NCBI GenBank assembly: GCA_937859105.1
Contig: CALMAD010000197.1
Span: forward strand, 1-5,313
DNA length: 5,313 nucleotides
Origin: an uncultured Propionibacteriaceae bacterium
GTDB taxonomy: Bacteria > Actinomycetota > Actinomycetes > Propionibacteriales > Propionibacteriaceae
Direction of reading: 5' to 3'
A program made the translations under genes and the position numbers. Under the pieces are notes generated by a model that made no database searches, was not told the DNA's origin, and saw nothing but the letters and a program-made list of their open reading frames with translations. Below, piece after piece: positions 1 through 4,727 of the stretch (the stretch's first letter is position 1; every line of letters begins with the position of its first letter).

Positions 1-25
1 TTTGCTGTCACGTTTTCTGTTGTGC

Positions 26-41
26 GCCGGGAGGACCCGGC
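26..41 (-). other. Short perfect hairpin downstream of rpmJ
   Basis: GCCGGG (26-31) and CCCGGC (36-41) are perfectly complementary around a 4-nt loop. The element lies about 30 nt past the rpmJ stop, in the spacer before the expected rpsM. It has no T-run on the minus strand, so it is not a convincing intrinsic terminator. It could be an RNA-stability or processing element in the ribosomal operon transcript, or chance in GC-rich DNA. No gene start is visible between position 1 and rpmJ. Confidence 0.3.
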
Positions 42-70
42 TGGTTGCTGCGCTCCGGCGCGGCAGGGAC

Positions 71-184
71 TCAGCCCTGACGCTGCTTGTGCCGGGGGTT
101 GTCGCAGATCACCATGACGCGACCGTGCCGGCGAATCACCTTGCACTTCGCGCAGATCCTCTTGACGCTCGGCTGAACCTTCAT
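71..184 (-). CDS. rpmJ: 50S ribosomal protein L36 (bL36), zinc-binding form
   Basis: This encodes a 37-residue protein starting [16 protein letters not shown], an almost canonical bacterial L36, which is a small zinc-ribbon protein of the large ribosomal subunit. The zinc ligands are visible as C11-x2-C14 and C27-x4-H32, so this is the cysteine-containing (C+) form rather than the zinc-independent paralogue some actinobacteria make under zinc limitation. Basic residues make up much of the rest, as expected for rRNA binding, and the protein ends KQRQG as is usual. It starts with ATG; the upstream Shine-Dalgarno is weak (an AAGAAAG stretch about 7 nt before it). It lies 78 nt downstream of infA in the same direction, the usual infA-rpmJ-rpsM order, and probably shares the infA transcript. 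Identification is secure from length and motif. Confidence 0.96.
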   Translation of the reverse strand: MKVQPSVKRICAKCKVIRRHGRVMVICDNPRHKQRQG

Positions 185-262
185 CGAGCAACTTTCTTGA
201 CTCGTCGTCGGGGGCACGAAACTGCCGCGCCTCGACTGGGTGGATGGTGGGCGTAACCTCGG

Positions 263-484
263 TTACTTGTGTCGGTAGACGATGCGCCCACGCGAAAGGT
301 CGTAGGGGGACAACTCGACGACCACGCGGTCGTTCTGAATGATGCGGATGTAGTGCTGCCGCATCTTGCCGGAGATGGTCGCCAGCACCTTGTGGCCGTT
401 GGTCAGCTCCACCCGGAACATCGCGTTCGGCAAGGCCTCGACGACGGTCCCCTCGAGTTCGAGGGCTCCTTCTTTCTTCGCCAC
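263..484 (-). CDS. infA: Translation initiation factor IF-1
   Basis: This encodes 73 residues, the normal IF-1 length, forming a single OB (S1-type) fold. IF-1 binds the ribosomal A site of the 30S subunit during initiation together with IF-2 and IF-3. Family signatures are plain: [14 protein letters not shown] at the N-terminus, [11 protein letters not shown] near 17-27, [14 protein letters not shown] near 29-42, and the C-terminal [13 protein letters not shown]. The start codon is GTG at 484-482, supported by an AGGA Shine-Dalgarno 4 nt upstream and by the family's conserved MAKK start. It precedes rpmJ in the same direction. In many actinobacteria infA follows map (methionine aminopeptidase); here a DUF1707 gene comes before it and map is not in the window. 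A separate promoter candidate lies at 549-577. Confidence 0.97.
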   Translation of the reverse strand: MAKKEGALELEGTVVEALPNAMFRVELTNGHKVLATISGKMRQHYIRIIQNDRVVVELSPYDLSRGRIVYRHK

Positions 485-548
485 GAATTCCTACTCTGCT
501 CTCGCGTTTGGTTGGCATCGGCCACGAGACACACGCGACCGACGACCA

Positions 549-577
549 AGCTTACTTCACGCCTGGAAGGGGACCAA
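549..577 (-). promoter_or_regulatory. Candidate sigma-A-type promoter for infA-rpmJ
   Basis: On the minus strand a TTGGTC -35-like hexamer (572-577) is followed by a 17-nt spacer and a TAAGCT -10-like hexamer (549-554). This predicts transcription from about position 542 and a leader of roughly 58 nt before the infA GTG. Spacing is ideal; the -10 keeps the TAnnnT pattern typical of actinobacteria. It sits in the 191-nt gap between the DUF1707 gene and infA, where a promoter for the ribosomal genes is expected. Confidence 0.5.
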
Positions 578-624
578 ATCCGCTCGAGAGGTCCGCGCCG
601 CACAGAGGGCTCGGAGGAGGCAGA

Positions 625-643
625 CGGACGCCGACGGCGTCCG
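625..643 (-). terminator. Perfect GC hairpin after the DUF1707 gene, possible terminator
   Basis: CGGACGCCG and CGGCGTCCG form a 9-bp perfect inverted repeat around a single central base (in RNA the loop would open to at least 3 nt). It starts 33 nt past the DUF1707 stop and about 48 nt upstream of the infA -35 candidate, where a terminator between the two transcription units would be useful. There is no T-tract on the minus strand, so it would be a non-canonical actinobacterial type or merely a processing block. Confidence 0.35.
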
Positions 644-675
644 GAACGACGATGGAGAGCCGGAGAAGAAGGAAC

Positions 676-1053
676 TCAGAGGAGGATGACCAGCAGGATC
701 ACCAGGATCACCAGGGCGGCGGCGATGCCGCCGACCACCGTGGCCACGGTGCGCCCGCTGGGCGCCTTCGCCTCGCTCAACTCGCCCGGACGCCCGCCCG
801 TCGTGGAGTCCTCGACGATGGCGGGCACCTGGTGCGTCGGGTGAGCGGGCAGCTCTTCGACCACCGGAACCAGCTCGCCGAGGGTCTTCGCGGCGAAGAC
901 GGTGTCGAGGGCGCGACGGTAGGTCCAGTCGTCCAGCTTGCCCTGCTCGAAGGCGTCGTTGACCCGTGCGACCAGCGAATCACGCTCTCGATCGTCGACA
1001 GGTGCGTCGGGTGTCGAGCGGTACTTCGACGAGATCGGAAGGTCGCTGCTCAT
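676..1053 (-). CDS. DUF1707 domain protein, tail-anchored in the membrane
   Basis: The 125-residue product has three parts. Residues about 18-69 (VDDRERDSLVARVNDAFEQG then KLDDWTYRRALDTVFAAKTL, ending VVEELP) match the actinobacterial DUF1707 domain, a short helical module of unknown function resembling SHOCT domains. Residues about 70-102 form a polar, Pro/Gly-rich linker. Residues about 103-125 are one hydrophobic helix (TVVGGIAAALVILVILLVIL) that ends exactly at the C-terminus. No N-terminal signal peptide is visible, so I infer a C-terminally anchored protein with its domain in the cytoplasm. The ATG at 1053 has no strong Shine-Dalgarno. It starts 18 nt after the transglutaminase-like gene stops, so co-transcription with that operon is likely, and infA follows after a hairpin and a new promoter. 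The domain call is firm; the cellular role is unknown. Confidence 0.85.
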   Translation of the reverse strand: MSSDLPISSKYRSTPDAPVDDRERDSLVARVNDAFEQGKLDDWTYRRALDTVFAAKTLGELVPVVEELPAHPTHQVPAIVEDSTTGGRPGELSEAKAPSGRTVATVVGGIAAALVILVILLVILL

Positions 1054-1071
1054 GCCGACCAGCCTACGGCC

Positions 1072-1920
1072 TCACGCCAAGAGGGTCATCTCGACGCCGA
1101 CGAACATGTCCGACTCCCCCGACCCGGTGTAGATGCCGCGCAGCGGGGGGACGTCGCCGTAGTCGCGGCCGATCCCGACCTCCACGTGGAACTCGCCGGG
1201 CTCGACGCCGCCGAGCGTCGGGTCGATGCCGACCCACGCGCCGTCCCAGTACTGCAGCCACGCGTGCGACTCGCCGGTCGTCTTCTCGCCGACCACGGCG
1301 TCCGCCGACGGCATGACGTAGCCGGAGACGTACCGGGCCGGGATGCCCACCTCGCGCAGGGCGCCGAGGGATAGGTGCACCAGGTCCTGGCAGACGCCCG
1401 CGCCGGCGCTCCACGAATCGACCGCGCGCGCATGGACGTCGGTGGAGCCGGGGAGGTACTGAATGTGGCCCGAGATGGCGTCGAGCACCCTCCGGACGCA
1501 GTCGCGAGGCCGCTCGGTGCTGTCGGCCGCCGCGCGGGTGATCGCGCGCAACTCCTCGCCGGGCTGGACGCGCTCGGTGCAGTGGAGCCACTCGGTGTGG
1601 GCCTCCTCCTGCTCGGGGGCGAGGAGCTGCTCCCAGGTGAGCCCCTCGATCTCGAGCGGACGACGCTCGACCTCGACGGTGCTCGTCGCGACGACGTTCA
1701 GCCGGTCGTGGCGCTCGTGCACCTCGAAGCTGTCGACCTGCGTGCCCCAGTAGTCCACGTAGCGGCTCATCCAGGGCAGGGGCGACACGGTGATCGAGCT
1801 GGTCAAGACGAGCTGCTCGCGGGTCGAGCGCGGGGTCATGCGCGCCTCGTTGAACGACGCCGTCGCGCCGCCCGGGTAGGTGTACCCGGTCGTGTGGACG
1901 ATCCGGATCTGCCGACTCAC
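1072..1920 (-). CDS. Transglutaminase-like cysteine peptidase-fold protein
   Basis: The 282-residue protein has the bacterial transglutaminase N-terminal domain (about 3-85, a beta-rich region with HTTGYTYPGGATASFNEARM and the WGTQVDSFEVHERHDRL segment) followed by a transglutaminase/papain-fold core. All three catalytic positions are present: Cys177 in GAGVCQDLVH, His219 in GESHAWLQYW and Asp233 in VGIDPT. The family-typical GRDYGDVPPLRGIYTG is at 251-266. There is no signal peptide, so it should be cytoplasmic. Such proteins make or hydrolyse amide/isopeptide bonds; in this gene set the substrate is unknown. I chose the GTG at 1920 because GGAGG lies 6 nt upstream and its GTGA overlaps the alpha-E stop by 4 nt; another GTG at 1938 would add six residues inside the upstream gene and lacks that site. 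It is the third gene of a coupled operon. Confidence 0.92.
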   Translation of the reverse strand: MSRQIRIVHTTGYTYPGGATASFNEARMTPRSTREQLVLTSSITVSPLPWMSRYVDYWGTQVDSFEVHERHDRLNVVATSTVEVERRPLEIEGLTWEQLLAPEQEEAHTEWLHCTERVQPGEELRAITRAAADSTERPRDCVRRVLDAISGHIQYLPGSTDVHARAVDSWSAGAGVCQDLVHLSLGALREVGIPARYVSGYVMPSADAVVGEKTTGESHAWLQYWDGAWVGIDPTLGGVEPGEFHVEVGIGRDYGDVPPLRGIYTGSGESDMFVGVEMTLLA

Positions 1921-2849
1921 CAGTTGCCTCCAATCCACTGGGCGGCGGTTGCCCCCTCGAAATACCGCTGCGAGATGGCCGAACCGGCCTGATTGAGCCG
2001 GACTTGCAGCCGGGCCATGCGGTCGGGCAGCCCCTCCAGCACCTCGCTCGTGCGCCGGTATTCCAGGGACGCCCGCGCCGTGCCCAGCTGCCGCTGGGCG
2101 TCGCTCTCGAAGCCGGTGCGGCGCTCCCCCAGATCGAGCTCGGCGAGCGACTGCTCGGCGGTCTGCAGCGTGTAGACCAGCGAGCGCGGGAACAGCCGGT
2201 CGAGCAGGAGGAACTCCGCGGCGTCCCGGTCGTTGACGGTGCCGCCGTACGTCCGGATGAACGCGTGGTGGGCCCCGCAGCCGCGCAGCACGTTGGCCCA
2301 GGCCGCCGCGCTGCCCGACGACGCGATCGCCGTCGTGATCAGCCGCGCCGTCATGTCGGCCCGCTCCAGGTTGCGGCCCAGCACGAGGAAGTGCCAGCCC
2401 TCGTCATGGCTCATCGTGTTGTCGGAGATGCCGGCGATGACGGCGGTGCGCTCCTTGATCGAGCGGAACATGCTCGCCGGACGCATGCGCTGCAGACGTC
2501 CGCCCCGCACCGCGTTCCACGTGGTGTTGATGGCCTCCCACATCTCGGTCGAGACCGTCTCGCGCGCCCGGCGGGCGGCCTCGCGGGCGCCGCCGATCGC
2601 GCTCACCACGGACGACGGCGAGTCGTCGTCGTAGCACAGCAGGCGCATGACCTCGGACTCGAGGTTCGCGCCCGGGTTCGGGTCCTCCGCGCCCATGACG
2701 CTCAGGAGGGCGCGCGCCGCGGCCTCCTGATCGACCGAGGGATCATCGATGAGGAGCTGCAGGTGCACGTCCAGGGTGCGCGCGGTGTCCTCGGCGCGCT
2801 CGAGGTACCGGCCGATCCAGAACAGCGACTCGGCGATGCGGCTCAGCAT
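1917..2849 (-). CDS. Alpha-E domain protein (DUF403)
   Basis: The 310-residue protein is nearly all alpha-helical and matches the alpha-E family over its whole length. The N-terminal signature reads LSRIAESLFWIGRYLERAED (2-21) followed by TARTLDV. A second, related block at 149-171 contains DEGWHFLVLGRNLERADMTARLI, so an LERA-x2-TAR element occurs twice, suggesting internal duplication. Other family features include the CGAHHAFIRTY stretch (191-201) and FPRSLVYTL (220-228). Alpha-E proteins were defined by association with ATP-grasp amidoligases and transglutaminases; biochemical function is not established. Translation probably starts at the ATG at 2849, with GGAG 5 nt upstream, overlapping the ATP-grasp stop by 7 nt (ATGCTGA), which implies translational coupling. 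The reading frame stays open upstream to about 3389 but that stretch is the ATP-grasp gene in another frame. Confidence 0.93.
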   Translation of the reverse strand: MLSRIAESLFWIGRYLERAEDTARTLDVHLQLLIDDPSVDQEAAARALLSVMGAEDPNPGANLESEVMRLLCYDDDSPSSVVSAIGGAREAARRARETVSTEMWEAINTTWNAVRGGRLQRMRPASMFRSIKERTAVIAGISDNTMSHDEGWHFLVLGRNLERADMTARLITTAIASSGSAAAWANVLRGCGAHHAFIRTYGGTVNDRDAAEFLLLDRLFPRSLVYTLQTAEQSLAELDLGERRTGFESDAQRQLGTARASLEYRRTSEVLEGLPDRMARLQVRLNQAGSAISQRYFEGATAAQWIGGNW

Positions 2850-4432
2850 GAGGTCTCCGTTCCGGCCTGGTTCTGCTGTTGCTGCTGCTCCTGCTGACGC
2901 GCGACGGCCTCGACGCCCAGCTCTTCGCGCGGCACGAACGCCGCGATCGACTGCCGGACACGCGGCTTCGTGCGCCGCTGGCGGCTGCGGACGCCGTCGC
3001 GGGCGAGCACCCACGTGTCCTTCGAGCCGCCGCCCTGAGAGCTGTTCACGATGAGCTGCCCCTCGGGCAGCGCGACGCGGGTCAACCCGCCGGGCAGGAC
3101 GAAGATGTCGCCGCCGCCCGCGTTGACCGCGAACGGACGCAGATCGACGTGCCGCGGCTTCATCTGCCCGTCGATCATCGTCGGCACCGTCGACAACTGG
3201 ACGACCGGCTGCGCGATCCACCCGCGCGGGTTCTCGATGACCTTGACCCGCAGATCGTCCAGCTCTGCCTTGTCTGCCTTGGGGCCGATCACAATCCCCT
3301 TGCCGCCCGAGCCGTCGACCGGCTTCAGAACGAGCTCGTCGAGACGGTCGAGCACCTCTTCGAGCTGGTCGGGCTCCTCGCAGCGCCACGTGTCGACGCC
3401 GGGGATGATCGGTTCCTCCGACAGGTAGTACCGGATGATGTCGGGCATGTAGGTGTAGATGAGCTTGTCGTCGGCGACGCCGTTGCCCACGGAGTTCGCC
3501 AGCGTCACGTTGCCGGCCCGCACCGCGTTGATGAGGCCCGCGGAGCCGAGCACCGAATCCGAACGGAAGACGGCCGGGTCGAGGAAGTCGTCGTCGACGC
3601 GCCGGTAGATGACGTGCACCGGACGCAGGCCCCGCGTCGTGCGGATCGACACGTGGCCGCCGTGGCAGACGAGGTCGCGGCCCTCGACGAGCTCACACCC
3701 CATCGTGCGCGCGAGCAGCGTGTGCTCGAAGTAGGCGGAGTTGTAGACGCCGGGGGTGAGCACGACGACCGTCGGATCCGACACCCCCGCGGGCGCCGCG
3801 GCCCGCAGGGCCGCCAGCAGCTTCGCCGGGTAGTTCTCCACCGGACGGATCCGGTGCCGGTTGGTGACCTCGGGCAGCGCCGAGAACAGAGCGTGCCGGT
3901 TGGTCATGACGTAGGAGACGCCGGACGGAACCCGCACGTTGTCTTCCAGCACCCGGAACGTGCCTTCGTTGTCGCGGATCAGGTCGATGCCGGCCACCTG
4001 GACGTGCACGCCGTTCGGGGGCCGGACGCCGTACATCGCGCGGTGGAAGTGCGGCGAGGAGATCACGACGCGGCGCGGCACCACACCGTCCTCGAACAGC
4101 TGCCCCCGCGTGTACACGTCGTCGAGGAAGGCCTCCAGCGCCTTCACCCGCTGCTTCACGCCCGACTCGACCGTGACCCACTCGTCGTAGAGCAGGACCC
4201 GGGGAACGATGTCGAGCGGGAACGGGTGCTCCTCGCCGCCGAAGTCGAAGGTCACGCCCTGGTCGACGTACGTGGATTTCACGTAGTCGGACCGCGAACG
4301 GACCTCCTCATCACTGAGCTTGCGCATCTGACGCAGCACGGAGCTGTAGGCAGGCCGCACGCCGTCGCCGCCAAGCATCTCGTCGTAGGCCGGCCCTGAG
4401 CCTGCGTAGTCGTCGAACAGTCCGCTTGTCAC
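2843..4432 (-). CDS. Circularly permuted type-2 ATP-grasp protein (amidoligase-like)
   Basis: The 529-residue protein matches the CP_ATPgrasp_2 family (formerly DUF404/DUF407), predicted to use ATP to join a carboxylate to an amine, possibly forming peptide or isopeptide bonds; its substrate is unknown. Motifs from the chosen start: LFDDY (5-9), GVTFDFGGEEHPFPLDIVPR (59-78), VLEDN (161-165), LTPGVYNSAYFEH (225-237), YRRVDDDFLDP (276-286), NSVGNGVADDKLIYTYMPD (313-331), the glycine-rich ATP-binding stretch LKPVDGSGGKG (369-379), HVDLRPFAVN (428-437) and SSQGGGSKDTW (464-474). Key residues appear intact. The C-terminus ends in a Gln-rich tail (about 513-522). I chose GTG at 4432 because homologues begin a few residues before LFDDY; GTG at 4441 is an alternative, and neither has a Shine-Dalgarno, so leaderless initiation is possible. 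It is first in the operon with alpha-E and transglutaminase genes. Confidence 0.93.
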   Translation of the reverse strand: MTSGLFDDYAGSGPAYDEMLGGDGVRPAYSSVLRQMRKLSDEEVRSRSDYVKSTYVDQGVTFDFGGEEHPFPLDIVPRVLLYDEWVTVESGVKQRVKALEAFLDDVYTRGQLFEDGVVPRRVVISSPHFHRAMYGVRPPNGVHVQVAGIDLIRDNEGTFRVLEDNVRVPSGVSYVMTNRHALFSALPEVTNRHRIRPVENYPAKLLAALRAAAPAGVSDPTVVVLTPGVYNSAYFEHTLLARTMGCELVEGRDLVCHGGHVSIRTTRGLRPVHVIYRRVDDDFLDPAVFRSDSVLGSAGLINAVRAGNVTLANSVGNGVADDKLIYTYMPDIIRYYLSEEPIIPGVDTWRCEEPDQLEEVLDRLDELVLKPVDGSGGKGIVIGPKADKAELDDLRVKVIENPRGWIAQPVVQLSTVPTMIDGQMKPRHVDLRPFAVNAGGGDIFVLPGGLTRVALPEGQLIVNSSQGGGSKDTWVLARDGVRSRQRRTKPRVRQSIAAFVPREELGVEAVARQQEQQQQQNQAGTETSC

Positions 4433-4439
4433 GAGGCAC

Positions 4440-4445
4440 ACACTA
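4440..4445 (-). promoter_or_regulatory. Possible -10 element for the ATP-grasp operon (leaderless start)
   Basis: On the minus strand TAGTGT fits the actinobacterial TAnnnT -10 pattern. Its 3' end is 7 nt from the GTG at 4432, which would place the transcription start on or next to that codon and explain the missing Shine-Dalgarno. No good -35 hexamer is present at 16-18 nt. A GlnR-like box occupies the -35 region instead, so an activator-dependent promoter is conceivable. Confidence 0.3.
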
Positions 4446-4455
4446 TTGGCTATCT

Positions 4456-4471
4456 GTTACAGGCGGGTATC
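4456..4471 (-). promoter_or_regulatory. GlnR-like box upstream of the ATP-grasp operon
   Basis: On the minus strand the sequence reads GATAC-n6-GTAAC, which contains the AC-n9-AC spacing described for actinobacterial GlnR, the global nitrogen regulator. It lies 24 to 39 nt upstream of the GTG at 4432. On the plus strand the same bases read GTTAC-n6-GTATC. The motif is short and degenerate, so it can occur by chance. Confidence 0.28.
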
Positions 4472-4487
4472 GAAGATCCCCCTTAGG

Positions 4488-4497
4488 GTGAGTCGCC
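4488..4497 (+). repeat. 10-bp direct repeat, copy 1
   Basis: GTGAGTCGCC occurs here and again, identically and in the same orientation, at 4657-4666, bracketing the inverted-repeat block 4511-4628. Its GTCGC core is complementary to GCGAC at 4673-4677 within the 5' arm of the terminator-like hairpin. Confidence 0.6.
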
Positions 4498-4510
4498 GTC
4501 GGGCTCATCC

Positions 4511-4628
4511 GGACGCCCTTGCGGGCCCGGCAGACATCCTCGCTAGCCGCGCAGCGCCGGCTTCGGGACACCCCACCGCCGCATGGCGCGCCGCCATCCC
4601 GCGACGGGCGGCGGGAGGAAGGGCGTCC
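4511..4628 (+). other. Candidate structured RNA element with a long-range closing helix
   Basis: GGACGCCCTT (4511-4520) and AAGGGCGTCC (4619-4628) are perfectly complementary over 10 bp with 98 nt between them. Inside are a 6-bp hairpin ATGGCG/CGCCAT with loop CGC (4583-4597), an enclosing CCGCCG/CGGCGG helix (4576-4581 with 4609-4614), and a CCGGC/GCCGG helix (4527-4531 with 4556-4560). Together these can form a closed multi-branch fold. I do not recognise it as cobalamin, TPP, FMN, SAM, Moco, SRP, RNase P or 6S RNA. The strand is assumed from its position upstream of the plus-strand gene and could be either. GC-rich sequence forms helices easily, so the call is tentative. Confidence 0.33.
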
Positions 4629-4656
4629 CCCCTTGTCGGAGACGCATGGGCGCGCA

Positions 4657-4666
4657 GTGAGTCGCC
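4657..4666 (+). repeat. 10-bp direct repeat, copy 2
   Basis: This is the second GTGAGTCGCC copy, 169 nt from the first. It sits immediately before the terminator-like hairpin. GTCGC (4661-4665) can pair with GCGAC (4673-4677) across a 7-nt loop CTGAAAA, forming a small hairpin that excludes pairing of those bases in the larger downstream stem. Confidence 0.6.
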
Positions 4667-4671
4667 TGAAA

Positions 4672-4716
4672 AGCGACCGTTACATGCCCGGAACCGCCGG
4701 GCAACGGTCGCTCTTT
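4672..4716 (+). terminator. Terminator- or attenuator-like hairpin before the nirB-like gene
   Basis: AGCGACCGTT (4672-4681) pairs perfectly with AACGGTCGCT (4703-4712). Inside, GCCCGG (4686-4691) pairs with CCGGGC (4697-4702) around the loop AACCG, leaving a 4-nt bulge ACAT on the left, for 16 bp in all. An A-run precedes the stem and CTTT follows it on the plus strand; on the minus strand the tail is TTTTC. It therefore resembles a bidirectional intrinsic terminator. Its 3' arm ends 15 nt before the ATG at 4728 and just upstream of the AAGG Shine-Dalgarno, the usual position of an attenuator or riboswitch expression platform. It also contains a GlnR-like box, so a protein operator is an alternative. 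Confidence 0.5.
4679..4694 (+). promoter_or_regulatory. GlnR-like box upstream of the nirB-like gene
   Basis: The plus strand reads GTTAC-n6-GGAAC, close to the GTnAC-n6-GaAAC arrangement and matching AC-n9-AC for GlnR, which is known to control nitrite reductase genes in several actinobacteria. It ends 33 nt before the ATG. If transcription began near the ATG it would sit over the -35 region, a normal activator position, with TTTAAG (4714-4719) as a poor -10. It overlaps the hairpin at 4672-4716, so the hairpin and operator readings compete. Confidence 0.35.
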
Positions 4717-4727
4717 AAGGTCGACGC

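Larger units (their letters stand above)
4433..4727. other. Structured divergent spacer between the ATP-grasp and nirB-like genes
   Basis: This 295-nt gap holds no convincing protein gene; the small open frames in it are arginine/alanine-rich without a ribosome binding site or family match. What it does hold, listed separately, is two GlnR-like boxes, a 10-bp direct repeat, a long-range 10-bp inverted repeat with internal hairpins, and a strong terminator-like hairpin just before the plus-strand gene. A weak plus-strand promoter reading is TTGGCT (4446-4451), 16 nt, TATCGA (4468-4473); a second possible -10 is TAGGGT (4484-4489) with no good -35. Confidence 0.6.

Noticed and set aside
508..1374. 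Plus-strand open frame opposite the DUF1707 and transglutaminase genes
   Set aside because: Low-complexity Arg/Gly/Asp-rich translation with no family match, antisense to two genes with clear domain signatures.
1064..1933. Second long minus-strand frame over the transglutaminase gene
   Set aside because: Extremely Arg/Pro/Ala-rich; the neighbouring frame carries the catalytic Cys, His and Asp motifs.
2850..3389. Upstream extension of the alpha-E reading frame by about 180 codons
   Set aside because: The extension is Arg/Ala-rich, out of frame with the conserved ATP-grasp protein that occupies the same bases, and the alpha-E family starts at MLSRIAESLFW with a good ribosome binding site at 2849.
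2879..4399. Long plus-strand open frame of about 500 codons opposite the ATP-grasp gene
   Set aside because: Its translation is dominated by Arg, His, Val, Asp and Leu with no recognisable domain, and it is exactly antisense to a gene with strong family motifs. This is usual for GC-rich actinobacterial DNA.
4478..4632. C-runs (5 C at 4478-4482, 6 C at 4627-4632) suggestive of a 6C RNA
   Set aside because: The 6C motif has two adjacent hairpins with C-rich loops; here the runs are about 145 nt apart and one lies against a predicted helix rather than in a loop.
4672..4712. ANTAR-type antiterminator target
   Set aside because: ANTAR targets are tandem stems with hexanucleotide loops bearing A at position 1 and G at position 4. 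The large stem has a 5-nt loop and the small upstream one a 7-nt loop, so the pattern is not met.
4446..4718. Small plus-strand open frame in the divergent spacer
   Set aside because: No ribosome binding site, atypical Arg/Ala composition, and it runs through the inverted repeats and hairpin.
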